DNA of 45,230 nt. It comes from a virus. The DNA is taken from the IMG/VR virus record IMGVR_UViG_3300032265_001397, positions 1 through 45,230 of that record, one strand, 5' to 3'. Shown here one piece after another: positions 17,683 to 26,653 of the stretch. Position 1 is the stretch's first letter. Each line of letters starts with the position of its first letter. The translations under genes and the position numbers were made by a program. The notes below the pieces were generated by a model. It worked only from the letters and a program-made list of their open reading frames with translations, was not told the DNA's origin and did no database searches.

Positions 17683-20636
17683 TACACAATGCTCCAAGTT
17701 GAACCAGACGGCACGGTGACAGTCACGCCGCTATTAACCGTAACAGGGCCAAAAGTACCAGCATTCTGACCGCTAGGTATACTATAATTTGTTGTCACTG
17801 TCTGCCCGTTTAAATAGAAAATTTGATCTGTGCCGCCGCCTGTCGCGCCGCCGCCAACAGAAGTCCACGAAGTGCCGTTGTAACCTTCGAACCCAACAGT
17901 GGTAGAATTAAACCGGATCATACCCGTTTGACCAGTCGGTTCTTGCGCGGTTGTACCAACAGGGAGAACAATAGCGCCAGTGGTCGGGAATGAGACAATA
18001 CCGGTCGTCGCGATGCTTAAAGCGGTCGTCGCGCCGTTATTCCCTACCTTCATCACAATGGAATCGGTCGCGCCAATACCCGTTGTTGATTGCAGCGTAA
18101 GGGAGGATCCGGTCCCCGTCCCACCGTAAATCGTTGGCCCCGTGACACTTGTAGCTGTAGCCGCCCCAATATTTGGGGTTGTCAGGTTTGGCGATGTCGC
18201 AAGGACAATACTGCCGGAACCAGTTGAACTATTCCCCAATGCGGTGACTGTACCGCTTGTCGGAAGCGTAAGGGAAGTATTGCCAGAAACCGTAAACGAG
18301 GTTGTAAACGCACCCGAAAACGTCAGATTACCACCGATTGTAATGGTCGATGCGCCGTTATTAACCCCGGTTCCGCCGTAAGTGCCGCCAATAATCGACC
18401 CGTTCCACGTACCGGTTCCAATTGTACCCACGCTTGACAACGACGAAAGAGTCGTCACAGAGCCAGTCGCAAGGCCGTTTGTGGTGTTGACGTTGTTGCC
18501 AATGGCCGTAAGAACGCCCGTACCAGTTGTGGTGGTAGATGGGGCAACACCAGCACCGCCGCCGATGACAATAGCGTTTGCCGCCAAAGCCGCAGAGGAC
18601 GCCCACGTTGTTCCGCTACTAAAATAGACAATACCGCCCGAAGTCCCCGCAACAGTCAAAGCGGGGGTCGTTGTCGCAGTTGCTACGGAAATAATCCCGC
18701 CAGTAAAGCCAACGCTTGTTACGGTGCCCGCAGAAGCCCACGTACCATCCCCGCGCAAATAATTGGATGAGGATGGAGTTCCCGTCACTGCCCCCGGCAA
18801 TGCGGTGACGGAACTCATTACAGTTCCCGACGTTGGAAGCGTTACGGAAGTAGCGGCGGTTGCAGTTAAAGTAGTGTTAAAAGCACCCGATGTTGTAAGG
18901 TTCCCGCCTAATGTAATAGTAAAAGAACCATTATTAACACCAGTACCACCATAAGTTCCCGCAATAAGAGAAGCATTCCACGTCCCCGATGTTACGGTTC
19001 CAATGCTTGCAAGGGATGAAAGTGTAGTAACGGCAGTGTTTACCAACGTACCAGACGTGGGAAGAGTAACACTTGTGTTTCCAGTAGCCGTAATTGTCTG
19101 TGTAAACGCCCCTGCATGGGTCACATTTCCAGCCATAGTAAGGGTTGAGGAGCCGTTATTAACTCCCGTCCCACCATATGTAGAACCAAGCAGCCCGCCC
19201 AACGATACGGCCCCGGTTGTTGCGGAGCTAGGCGTAAGGCCCGTCGATCCGCCGCTGAAACTTGTTACGGCAAACCCGGATGGTAGCGAGGACGACCATG
19301 AGGGGGCCGCACTTGTATTTCCAATAAGAATTTGCCCAGTTGTTCCCGCAACCGTTACCTGTAACGCAGATGTGCTATTTCCATACACGATCCCGTTTGC
19401 AGTAAAAGTTGTTGCGCCCGTACCGCCCTGCCCAACGTTAAAATTACCGCTTGTGACTTGCGATGCCGCAATCCCAATTGACGTGTTGCTTGCGTTGGTT
19501 AATTGACCTTGAGCATTAACCGTAAACGTCGCGACTTGCGTACCAGATCCATACGTTCCTGCGGAAACAGTCGTATTTGCGATGCTTAACGTGCCTGATG
19601 TTGTAATTGGGTTTGTCGTGCTGCTGGATAACCCAGTTCCCGCACCAATACTCAAAACTGTACCAGTACCTGATACTGATGCCCAATAAGGGTTAGCGCT
19701 AGATCCGCCAGTCGCAAGAAGCTGACCGGCAATACCGGGTGTCAAGGTTGTCCATAAAGACCCCGCACGGTAAACAACGTCGCCCTGTTGGTTCCCAAAC
19801 GTCGCGTCCATAATAGCCGTCAACGTCGTGGATGATGGGGATGCGCTGCTACCAGACGTATTCCCCAACAAAGTATTATTTGCAATGGGGGTCAGAGATA
19901 ATGTTCTATCGGATGTTAAATCTCCACCGCCAGATATACCGCCAGACGTTGAAATCGACCTAGTTGTGGGGACAGCACCAATTGCGGACGTGGAGATGTT
20001 TGTGTTGCTTGCTGCCGTAATACGCCCATACGTATCAACGGTAAACGCAGGAACCGCAGACGATGACCCGTACGAAGCGGCGGTTACGCCCGTAATCGGT
20101 AATGAAATTGTCCCAGTTGTCGTAATTGTGCCGCCCGATAAGCCACTACCAGCCGCAACAGACGTGACAGAACCCGTTCCATAACCCTGCGCCTTAACAA
20201 ATGCGGTTGTTGCAATTTGAGTGGAACTATCGCCAGTTGATGGCGTGGGAGCCAGCGGAGTACCCGTAAAAGTTGGCGAAGCCAGCGGAGCAGCCCCCAG
20301 CATCGTCATAACTGTAGACGTGCTTAAATCCGAAGGAGACGCAGTGCCGCCTGTGCTGTTGCCTTTGAGGGTCAGGGTGGGCATGGTCCCCAAATACGTA
20401 TTGGTCACGCCACCAGTGCTAAGGCCTATAGTCCCCGTGGACGTAATTGTCCCGCCAGTGATGGGGCCGGATGTCGCAATCGAAGATACACCCGGGGCTG
20501 GATATATAGACTGCGTATAGGCCGCGATCTGCGACAGAGTAGCGCGAACGCTCGTGCTTGTTTGAACGATAGGAACCGAGTCTGTACCGGAAACGGATGT
20601 CGCAGCGGGGAGGTTGGTGATTGAGATATTAGCCAT
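17682..20636 (-). CDS. 984-aa modular tail fibre
   Basis: A long Thr/Ser/Gly-rich fibre. The N-terminus ISITNLPAATSVSGTDSVPI is a frequent attachment domain in phage fibres. The shaft contains repeats built around TYGGTGVNNGS (three copies) separated by TLPTSGT and LSSLxSIGTVxSGTWN-type strands, about 190 and 75 codons apart. The C-terminal cap (QIFYLNGQTVTTNYSIPSGQ, then TVTVPSGSTWSIV) is shared with the 272-aa protein at 9747-10565. It is probably the main side fibre, trimeric by analogy. The repeats make this stretch prone to recombination and length change. It overlaps the Zn-ribbon gene by 8 bases. Confidence 0.85.
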   Translation of the reverse strand: MANISITNLPAATSVSGTDSVPIVQTSTSVRATLSQIAAYTQSIYPAPGVSSIATSGPITGGTITSTGTIGLSTGGVTNTYLGTMPTLTLKGNSTGGTASPSDLSTSTVMTMLGAAPLASPTFTGTPLAPTPSTGDSSTQIATTAFVKAQGYGTGSVTSVAAGSGLSGGTITTTGTISLPITGVTAASYGSSSAVPAFTVDTYGRITAASNTNISTSAIGAVPTTRSISTSGGISGGGDLTSDRTLSLTPIANNTLLGNTSGSSASPSSTTLTAIMDATFGNQQGDVVYRAGSLWTTLTPGIAGQLLATGGSSANPYWASVSGTGTVLSIGAGTGLSSSTTNPITTSGTLSIANTTVSAGTYGSGTQVATFTVNAQGQLTNASNTSIGIAASQVTSGNFNVGQGGTGATTFTANGIVYGNSTSALQVTVAGTTGQILIGNTSAAPSWSSSLPSGFAVTSFSGGSTGLTPSSATTGAVSLGGLLGSTYGGTGVNNGSSTLTMAGNVTHAGAFTQTITATGNTSVTLPTSGTLVNTAVTTLSSLASIGTVTSGTWNASLIAGTYGGTGVNNGSFTITLGGNLTTSGAFNTTLTATAATSVTLPTSGTVMSSVTALPGAVTGTPSSSNYLRGDGTWASAGTVTSVGFTGGIISVATATTTPALTVAGTSGGIVYFSSGTTWASSAALAANAIVIGGGAGVAPSTTTTGTGVLTAIGNNVNTTNGLATGSVTTLSSLSSVGTIGTGTWNGSIIGGTYGGTGVNNGASTITIGGNLTFSGAFTTSFTVSGNTSLTLPTSGTVTALGNSSTGSGSIVLATSPNLTTPNIGAATATSVTGPTIYGGTGTGSSLTLQSTTGIGATDSIVMKVGNNGATTALSIATTGIVSFPTTGAIVLPVGTTAQEPTGQTGMIRFNSTTVGFEGYNGTSWTSVGGGATGGGTDQIFYLNGQTVTTNYSIPSGQNAGTFGPVTVNSGVTVTVPSGSTWSIV

Positions 20637-21369
20637 TTAAAGCCCCGACTTGTGGTATCTGTGTAAACCCTGTCGGCAAGCCAACGTTGGCGGTCGCCAC
20701 ACGCGTATTACCGTCAATCAAACTTCCAGCCACTATAGGCGATGCAACAGTGTAGGTAAATGCCGTAGCAGTTGTAACTGTAACAGAATAGAACCCGCTA
20801 GCTTTATTATTGGTCAAATCTTCTACCGAAACTTGCGAGTTATTCGACAATCCATGTGCGCTGCTGCATGTCACGGTAATAACAGTTGTTCCGTTGGCCG
20901 TGATGGAAATGACAGGAAGCACAACGTCATAATACGTGGTTCCCTGCAACGGCATAACGGCATTGGGGTTCAATCCTGTAGGCACCCCAATCGGCTGCGT
21001 AACGATGTTAATGTCGTTTTCGGTGATCAAATCAATGCTATTATCGACCGGAATGCCCGTCTGTTGATACGTTGTTGTTGGCTCTGTTGCCGCCAAATAA
21101 CTGGAGTTTGCGTACACATAATCTTCGGGGCGCGCATTAATGATTGGCGTTGGGTCTTGCGTCACGATGATGGGCTTCAATTGCGTTTGTGGCCTGTCAT
21201 AGCAATTATTGCACACCAAGAACCGCAAGTTCTGCAACTGCGGCCCACGAAAATCAAATTGGAAGCGAAGTGAGCTTTGGTTGTAGATAAACCCGCATCT
21301 ATCACACCGCCCAAAGGCCCGTGGGTTACTAGGGTCTACATTTGCACGACCATGAAACCGATAGGACAT
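20629..21369 (-). CDS. Zn-ribbon structural protein with Ig-like C-terminal module
   Basis: 246 residues. The N-terminal 60 residues hold a zinc ribbon: C22-x-x-C25 (RCDRCGFIYN) and C53-x-x-C56 (LVCNNCYDRPQ), with FDFRGPQLQNLRFLV between. I know this arrangement from conserved but uncharacterised structural proteins near the neck genes of podoviruses. The C-terminal half has a beta module (HGLSNNSQVSVEDL, then SGFYSVTVTTATAFTYTV) that resembles one in the 602-aa protein upstream. It lies three bases from the adaptor gene and just before the long fibre, so it may anchor fibres to the neck. Zinc binding is inferred from spacing. Confidence 0.75.
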   Translation of the reverse strand: MSYRFHGRANVDPSNPRAFGRCDRCGFIYNQSSLRFQFDFRGPQLQNLRFLVCNNCYDRPQTQLKPIIVTQDPTPIINARPEDYVYANSSYLAATEPTTTYQQTGIPVDNSIDLITENDINIVTQPIGVPTGLNPNAVMPLQGTTYYDVVLPVISITANGTTVITVTCSSAHGLSNNSQVSVEDLTNNKASGFYSVTVTTATAFTYTVASPIVAGSLIDGNTRVATANVGLPTGFTQIPQVGALNG

Positions 21370-21371
21370 TG

Positions 21372-22064
21372 TTACATCCTATAGTAGCCGGACAACCCCG
21401 GGGTTAGGTACAGCGGAACGTTTTCGGTATCCTGCGTTGCCGCAATCATATACGCGGATTCTGCATTAGTCCCCAACATCGGCACACGGTCAGGCGCATA
21501 AATTCCCGCGAGACGAGATGCTAACCCCGCAGCAAACGCGTCAAACCAACGATACGGGATATCAACAGTTTGCCCATTGTCGTAGTTTGCGTCTTGAATC
21601 TGTTTAACGCGGTAATACCGCAGCGTATATTGGTTGTCCTGATCAGGAACAGGCCACAGAGTTACCGTTGGGTTAATCAAGCGGTCAAACCAAAACACCG
21701 TGGGCGGGGCTTGCTGGTTTTTATTTGGGGTTTGGCTGTACTCTGAACGCGAAATTGGCATGATTACGCGGTCAAACTGGGACTGACCCGAACCAGTCGA
21801 GATGTATGCGTCCAATATCATAATGGTGTTGGATGGAACGTTGTAGGTTGTGACCCCTTGAGACAAAACAACCGTTTGAACGTCCACTTCCCATAAGTTA
21901 ACGCCACGATTGGACCAGTTTGAAAGCATCAAATTGGTTTCCATACGGGCATCTTGCATGTGTTCTTGCACAAGCGCGGTTCTGCGTACTCCGCAACGGG
22001 CAAAAGCGTTGAGGACAAGTTCACCAAGTGTTGGATTGAACGTGTATGTCCCGCTTGTTGTCAT
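21372..22064 (-). CDS. Head-completion / tail accessory factor (P22 gp4-like)
   Basis: 230 residues. The start region LGELVLNAFARCGVRRTALV followed by DARMETNLMLSNWSNRGVNLW is a well-known pattern in gp4-type packaged-DNA stabilisation proteins, which bind under the portal ring. A beta section follows (VQTVVLSQGVTTYNVPSN, VTLWPVPDQDNQYTLRYYR), then IPYRWFDAFAAGLASRLA. It overlaps the 602-aa gene by one base. With the SU10-like adaptor at 13223-13918, the window carries two connector-type proteins, consistent with a layered podovirus neck. Confidence 0.75.
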   Translation of the reverse strand: MTTSGTYTFNPTLGELVLNAFARCGVRRTALVQEHMQDARMETNLMLSNWSNRGVNLWEVDVQTVVLSQGVTTYNVPSNTIMILDAYISTGSGQSQFDRVIMPISRSEYSQTPNKNQQAPPTVFWFDRLINPTVTLWPVPDQDNQYTLRYYRVKQIQDANYDNGQTVDIPYRWFDAFAAGLASRLAGIYAPDRVPMLGTNAESAYMIAATQDTENVPLYLTPGLSGYYRM

Positions 22065-23872
22065 TACGACATCGCTTCCTGCGCAACAATAGATGCACCA
22101 ACGTTAGATTGGCCCCCTGACGTTGCGGTTGTAATAGCAACAGTCAACATGTCGGGCATATTACCTTGTACAGTCGTGTAAAGCGGGAAGAAGTTGGTTA
22201 GATCATAGTTTTGCAAACCGCCAGCCGGAAGAGGCGCGTTGTACACGACTTCACCACCAGTAACCGCCGTAGCACTTACATCGCGTTCCGCAAAACTGTT
22301 CAACGAACCAAGCGAATACATTGTGTTAAATGTAGCGCCCGTCAAAGAGATTGGGGAATAATAAGTGGATGCAATCAGTTCCAATGTGCAGTTCGCGGAA
22401 GAATAAATGTTCAACAACTGCGGAAGGATCTGACCACGGTCAATTTCACCGATGATGTAGTTACCGCTTGTAGCTGGCGGAATGACCATGGGAGTGTTGC
22501 CGGTAATATTATCCACTACAGTCAACGCAGTCGCTGTATTCGAAATAATACGCCCAATACCGCCCTGACCTTGCGTGTAAACAAGGGTACCACCAACTGC
22601 ACCCGACGCAGTCACAGGATAAGTAAACGTATTTGCACCCGTTACAGTGATTTGGAACGTGCCGTTTACGGAAGTGTTGCCTGTCGCGCCAGTAACTGTC
22701 AAATAACGACCAGTTGTTAGGTAGTTAGGATTAGCGGTTGTCGTAACAGTTGCGGTGTAAGGAGCAGATGCGCCTGATACAACAATACTGGTAATAGATG
22801 CGGAAGAACCACGACAAAATACGTATTTGCCCGCCCATTGGTTAACGGTCCAAGTCGCGGATGAAGACGTAATAACCGTATTTGATGCGCTTTGCGTTAC
22901 ACCCGTAATAGCCGCACCGCCTGTAGGTAATGTGCCATTTGCGCCGGAATAGGCAGTATCCACCCCATATTCCAACGTACCCATTGTACGATAACGAATT
23001 GTCAAAAGCGGGAAACGAGTTGTTGCTGTAGCCACTTGGCGGATTGGTGCGTTTGCCGCCATCCCATAACCGTAAGTAAACCCGCGCTGCGTATCAATGC
23101 GGCCCTTCGCAAGAACCGACACGCCATAATGGTACATAGAACCGGCGGTAGAAGCGCCAACGTTGCGCAATTCGTAACGCACTGGAATGTTACCAGTACG
23201 AGACCACGGGGTTGTTTGGCTTGCTTTGTTACCAATACCAATTTGATGAAGGGTGTATGGTTCACCACCTATAACAACGCCCCAACGCAACAAACCAGCA
23301 CCATACCAAGCAAACTCAATCCAAATCATTTGGATTTGCGTCCAAACAATAGTGTTTTTGATACCTTGCGGGTCAGACCAGTTTTCGTACGAAATACGGG
23401 TGTCAAATGGGTTACCGCCTACGTCAGAACGGTAAACAACGCCCAACCCCGATGGATTAGTCGAAGTAGGGTCGCCCTGTTCAAAAAATACGCCGTTACC
23501 ATCATCAAAAAAGCCAACGCGCTGGCGCTGGTTAGCGTAAGCTGTACCAAACACAAAACCAGATGACATGTAAATGGTTTTACCCGGCTGATACCGAATG
23601 TAAGGGCGGGTTTGACGAACAGCAATGTCACCAGCGGCGGAAGTAACGGATAATTGAATACCTCCCTGACCCGAAACCTGTTGAATGCTAGCGCCACCTA
23701 CAACATATTGTTCCCAGCGCATGGGCTGTGCGGAGTATTCAAAATCCGCTTCAAACAGGTTTTGCGCTTCGGAAACCTCGGTCTTCCCAAGGTTATCGCG
23801 AAGACGTTGTGGATATTCAACAGTTGCAACGCCATCTGCTGGGGAAGCGGATAAAAGGCTAAGACCGGCCAT
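22064..23872 (-). CDS. 602-aa structural protein with internal Ig-like insert
   Basis: The N-terminal 300 residues are globular and aromatic-rich (EYPQRLRDNLGKTEVSEAQN, RWEQYVVGGAS, FFDDGNGVFFEQGD, YTLHQIGIGNK), not fibre-like. Residues about 325-450 hold a Thr/Gly beta module (LTVTGATGNTSVNGTFQITV, then TFTYPVTASGAVGG) related to one in the Zn-ribbon protein. The rest returns to a globular part (YYSPISLTGATFNTM). I have seen this architecture in conserved capsid-proximal structural proteins of environmental podoviruses without a known function. It lies between the small conserved proteins and the head-completion gene. Likely head fibre or neck component; uncertain. Confidence 0.7.
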   Translation of the reverse strand: MAGLSLLSASPADGVATVEYPQRLRDNLGKTEVSEAQNLFEADFEYSAQPMRWEQYVVGGASIQQVSGQGGIQLSVTSAAGDIAVRQTRPYIRYQPGKTIYMSSGFVFGTAYANQRQRVGFFDDGNGVFFEQGDPTSTNPSGLGVVYRSDVGGNPFDTRISYENWSDPQGIKNTIVWTQIQMIWIEFAWYGAGLLRWGVVIGGEPYTLHQIGIGNKASQTTPWSRTGNIPVRYELRNVGASTAGSMYHYGVSVLAKGRIDTQRGFTYGYGMAANAPIRQVATATTRFPLLTIRYRTMGTLEYGVDTAYSGANGTLPTGGAAITGVTQSASNTVITSSSATWTVNQWAGKYVFCRGSSASITSIVVSGASAPYTATVTTTANPNYLTTGRYLTVTGATGNTSVNGTFQITVTGANTFTYPVTASGAVGGTLVYTQGQGGIGRIISNTATALTVVDNITGNTPMVIPPATSGNYIIGEIDRGQILPQLLNIYSSANCTLELIASTYYSPISLTGATFNTMYSLGSLNSFAERDVSATAVTGGEVVYNAPLPAGGLQNYDLTNFFPLYTTVQGNMPDMLTVAITTATSGGQSNVGASIVAQEAMS

Positions 23873-23885
23873 TTTCTAACTCCAA

Positions 23886-24533
23886 TTAGTACGGCGCTAC
23901 GCCAAACTGTGTAAAGGTTGCGGTAACGGATCCCGTACCGGATGTAAGAGTGATTCGCGCAAATGCTGGAGCGTATTGATAACTGCTCTGCAACGACGTT
24001 GTCGCATTGACAACCGCCGAATCATTGGTGTTTAACCAAGTCATTCCATAAGAGGAAACGTTTTGCGTGGAACTGTTGGGATCGTCCAATGTCTGCTGCA
24101 ACGTATAAGCAACGGTACCGTTAACGGTCGCTTGTAATGCGATCTGCGACAAAGCGTAATCGTCAAAACGCACCCAAGGGGATGACGCAACGTTGTTTGT
24201 CCCAACAGTAATTGCACCTAAAGCCGCAGAAGATACCGTAATGGATGATACGGTTTTAAAATCGAGGTTTGAATAAAACGCAGCAGCGTTTGCACCCGTA
24301 ACGATTTCCGTTTGAGGCGCACCATTTGCGGATGTACCAACAATCGTAAATTTGTTTGCGCTTTCATTGGCTGCGGGCGTAAACAAAACGCGGCGAGCAG
24401 TATCCAATGTCGCAACACCATTGGATGCGAGCGCACCATTGATGGTGAATGTGGCTGTCGGGGTCTGTGAAAGGCAAATATTGTTTGCGGATGCAGTTGC
24501 TAAAGGCCCAACTGTAACGGTTACAGGACGCAT
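23886..24533 (-). CDS. Structural protein related to the 409-aa capsid-cassette protein
   Basis: 215 residues, beta-rich. The central section FTIVGTSANGAPQTEIVTG, then FKTVSSITVSSAA and ITVGTNNVASSP, has the same order and spacing of motifs as the 409-aa protein (FTVSGYDIYGYPMTEVI, FKYIVSVTPS, YSVGTTDIIGLP). I take the two to share a domain, with this one being the shorter form. The gene starts two bases after the stop of the 54-aa gene (TAAT-ATG arrangement). Probably a virion surface or head-associated protein. Confidence 0.7.
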   Translation of the reverse strand: MRPVTVTVGPLATASANNICLSQTPTATFTINGALASNGVATLDTARRVLFTPAANESANKFTIVGTSANGAPQTEIVTGANAAAFYSNLDFKTVSSITVSSAALGAITVGTNNVASSPWVRFDDYALSQIALQATVNGTVAYTLQQTLDDPNSSTQNVSSYGMTWLNTNDSAVVNATTSLQSSYQYAPAFARITLTSGTGSVTATFTQFGVAPY

Positions 24534-24534
24534 A

Positions 24535-24699
24535 TTATTTACCTCTCTTACGGGCTACTGCTGCATTATCTACCAGATTTGGATAAGGTCTGCCAGCAGC
24601 ACGTGCGTGTGCTTTGGCAAGTGATTTTTGTTTGGTGGACAAATGCTTGTGATGAGCATCTTTTTCCTGCGGATGTTCCCAGAATGGTTTCTTTTCCAT
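24535..24699 (-). CDS. Small basic conserved protein (54 aa)
   Basis: Found by direct translation of a gap; 54 residues from the ATG at 24699. It starts MEKKPFWEHPQEKDAHHKHL and continues STKQKSLAKAHARAAGRPYP, ending NLVDNAAVARKRGK. The 'kaaAkarA.aaGRPYPNLVDN' signature is familiar from tiny proteins of aquatic phages, with no known function. It is highly basic, so nucleic-acid contact is possible. Its ATG overlaps the stop of the 82-aa gene (TAATG), and its own stop is one base from the next ATG. The tight coupling argues for real expression. Confidence 0.8.
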   Translation of the reverse strand: MEKKPFWEHPQEKDAHHKHLSTKQKSLAKAHARAAGRPYPNLVDNAAVARKRGK

Positions 24700-24947
24700 T
24701 AGCAGCCCCACTTGCGCAATGCTTTGTTAATCCGACTATCCGGGTCATGAGCGTTTTTGTGATTGGTTAATTTAGACCGCATACCTTCCATCCGGCTACA
24801 AAATGAATGATGCCGTGAGTTATGCGTATCTTTGGTCGGTGCTTTAAGAGTGCCGCCAGTCTCATGATGATAGGATTCGCGCCCTTTGGCGTTCAATCCA
24901 CCTGACTGACTTTTACCTTCTGATCGCTGCCATGCTGGTGTAGACAT
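24699..24947 (-). CDS. Small conserved phage protein (DUF6321-like, 82 aa)
   Basis: 82 residues from the ATG at 24947, preceded by a GGAG Shine-Dalgarno; a TTG 12 bases upstream is less likely. The order AWQRSEGKSQSGGLNAKGRE, ETGGTLKAP, SFCSRMEGMRSKL and DSRINKALRKW corresponds to a domain I know as a DUF in cyanophages and other aquatic phages. There it occurs alone or fused to larger proteins. It is rich in basic residues with scattered Cys and His. Function is unknown. It starts right after the terminator that ends the capsid cassette. Confidence 0.8.
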   Translation of the reverse strand: MSTPAWQRSEGKSQSGGLNAKGRESYHHETGGTLKAPTKDTHNSRHHSFCSRMEGMRSKLTNHKNAHDPDSRINKALRKWGC

Positions 24948-24962
24948 CCGACTCTCCAAATG

Positions 24963-24988
24963 AAAAAGGGGGCGTTAGCCCCCCTTTT
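24963..24988 (-). terminator. Intrinsic terminator ending the capsid cassette
   Basis: On the minus strand: AAAAGGGGGGC, loop TAAC, GCCCCC, TTTTT. It lies between the His-rich gene (24999) and the 82-aa gene (24947). The opposite strand also ends in Ts, so it may work in both directions. Confidence 0.82.
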
Positions 24989-24998
24989 GCTAGTGGGC

Positions 24999-25394
24999 TT
25001 AGGATTCACCCGGACCAACATCTCGACCAGCAGGGGTCTTGACAGCGTGTGCCGAAGAGAATGGGCTCATGTCCGAACCCACCTTGCCGCCATGCTTACG
25101 AGCAGGACGATCCAGACGGTGCTTGGCCATGTGGCCGTGAGCTTCCAGATGCTTGTGCTTCATTGCGCCGCCACGCTTCTTGTGAGCGGCTTCTTTGACA
25201 ACGTTAGAGTTTGCACCAGCGTAGATATCGTGTGGGGTTTCGTCATGATCTTCATGACCTTCCGACACTTTACCGCCACGCTTGTGGGCCTTGCGGTGAT
25301 GCTTCATCGAGTGCTTTTTGACATGCGCATGAATGTCATGCTCATGATGACCATGATGTTCGTGGTGCATGCCGTGTGATTTATGAGCCTTCAT
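24999..25394 (-). CDS. His/Lys-rich protein with GG motifs (131 aa)
   Basis: An unusual composition: histidine and lysine make up a large share, with clusters such as GMHHEHHGHHEHDIHAH and KHKHLEAHGHMAKHR. Three GG elements punctuate it (HKRGGKV, HKKRGGAMKH, RKHGGKVG). It is predicted disordered, very basic and probably metal-binding (inference from His clusters). It is the last gene before the terminator at 24963-24988, in the same transcription unit as the major capsid protein. This would make it abundant. It may bind packaged DNA or act as a metal-dependent capsid additive; no family recognised. Confidence 0.75.
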   Translation of the reverse strand: MKAHKSHGMHHEHHGHHEHDIHAHVKKHSMKHHRKAHKRGGKVSEGHEDHDETPHDIYAGANSNVVKEAAHKKRGGAMKHKHLEAHGHMAKHRLDRPARKHGGKVGSDMSPFSSAHAVKTPAGRDVGPGES

Positions 25395-25408
25395 GGGTCA
25401 TGTCCTTG

Positions 25409-26638
25409 TTAAGCTTGTGTAACACCAAATACGCCAGCGGGTGCGGCAATATTATAAGTTTGCGGCGACTGCGTAATCATCAAACGACGCGAACCGTTAG
25501 ATGCTGTCTGCAATGCATATGTACCACGTACATCGCCAGTGGTGGATGTTGCGTATGTACCAACAGCAGCCGTGAAGCCGGTGGTGGCCGTAACAACCGT
25601 AGCCGGGTAGTTGATCACCAGTTCACCAAAGTTGTTAGCAACAAGGGGGAGACCAATGATGTCAGTTGTACCAACCGAATAAGTAACCGTATCTGTAACA
25701 CTTGGTGTGACAGAAACGATGTACTTAAACGCTTTTTTACCATTCACTGCGGTGCTTTGCGTTGAACCAGTGGTCAACGAAATTACTTCGGTCATTGGAT
25801 ACCCGTAGATATCATAACCAGAAACAGTGAAAGTAATGCTTGCGGTTGGCGTACCCGAAGTTGGTGTTACGCTAACTGCACGAGCGATCAGGCACTGCGG
25901 ATTCCACAGTTGAACAGTACCGGCAGAACCAAAAGCTTGACGCGATTGAGTCGTAGCCGGAACAGTGCTTGTACCGATAGATGCGGTAATTGTAATAGTA
26001 GAACCGCTAGTACCAGCAGCCTGAGAGGTGCTTAAATAGTACGTACCCGTACCACCTGTACCCGGATTGCCGTTTGTTACGTTAAGAACAGGGCCAATAC
26101 CAGTAATATATGTACCGGTAGTGATACCAGTGCCGCTAATAACCATACCAACCGAAAGCGGACCGTTTGAAGCGGTGCTTACAACAAGAATGTTACCAGC
26201 AGTACCGCTCGTTCCGTTAGAAACGTAACCAGAGACTGATGTATAACCATCAATCGCAAGAAGACCAGTAATCGAAGCCCCGGTGTCCGCACGATTGATA
26301 GAAACAGCAGTTGCAACACCGGTTGTCGTTGAAGAAGACGAAACCAAAGTCATTGCCGTGGAAGCGGTAGTAGCCGCCGCTGCCGCAATTGCTGTCGCGC
26401 TTAACGTATAAGGTACAACGTTGAGGGTTTGGATGTTTTGTGCAAGCAAACCAGCAGTTACGTTACCGAAATTTTGTCCCGGCTCGTAGCTGTAGGGCCA
26501 ACGGCTATCCAAAAGAGCCACGCCGTTGTAAAACAACGACGGGCCAGCTTCCGGATTATAGTCCGTCATTGACGGACTATTTGGGTTGGTGTTTTGCCCA
26601 TACGAAATATAAGGACCGGAGTTAGCTGTAATAGACAT
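25409..26638 (-). CDS. 409-aa capsid-cassette surface protein
   Basis: The N-terminus is a defined block (YISYGQNTNPNSPSMTDYNP, PSLFYNGVALLDSRWPYSYE). Then come a Thr/Ala/Gly beta region with an inserted module ([37 protein letters not shown]) and a C-terminal domain (FTVSGYDIYGYPMTEVISL, FKYIVSVTPSV, YSVGTTDIIGLPLVA) shared with the 215-aa protein. It lies 15 bases after the major capsid protein, inside the terminator-bracketed cassette. Its position suggests a decoration or head-fibre protein. The inserted module is of the same type as in tail fibres, so it may have been picked up by recombination. Confidence 0.7.
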   Translation of the reverse strand: MSITANSGPYISYGQNTNPNSPSMTDYNPEAGPSLFYNGVALLDSRWPYSYEPGQNFGNVTAGLLAQNIQTLNVVPYTLSATAIAAAAATTASTAMTLVSSSSTTTGVATAVSINRADTGASITGLLAIDGYTSVSGYVSNGTSGTAGNILVVSTASNGPLSVGMVISGTGITTGTYITGIGPVLNVTNGNPGTGGTGTYYLSTSQAAGTSGSTITITASIGTSTVPATTQSRQAFGSAGTVQLWNPQCLIARAVSVTPTSGTPTASITFTVSGYDIYGYPMTEVISLTTGSTQSTAVNGKKAFKYIVSVTPSVTDTVTYSVGTTDIIGLPLVANNFGELVINYPATVVTATTGFTAAVGTYATSTTGDVRGTYALQTASNGSRRLMITQSPQTYNIAAPAGVFGVTQA

Positions 26639-26653
26639 TTGCTGTCTCCAATC

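Noticed and set aside
24566-24748. 60-codon minus-strand frame
   Set aside because: It covers the coupled 54-aa gene in another frame; the 54-aa product has a familiar conserved sequence and TAATG coupling.
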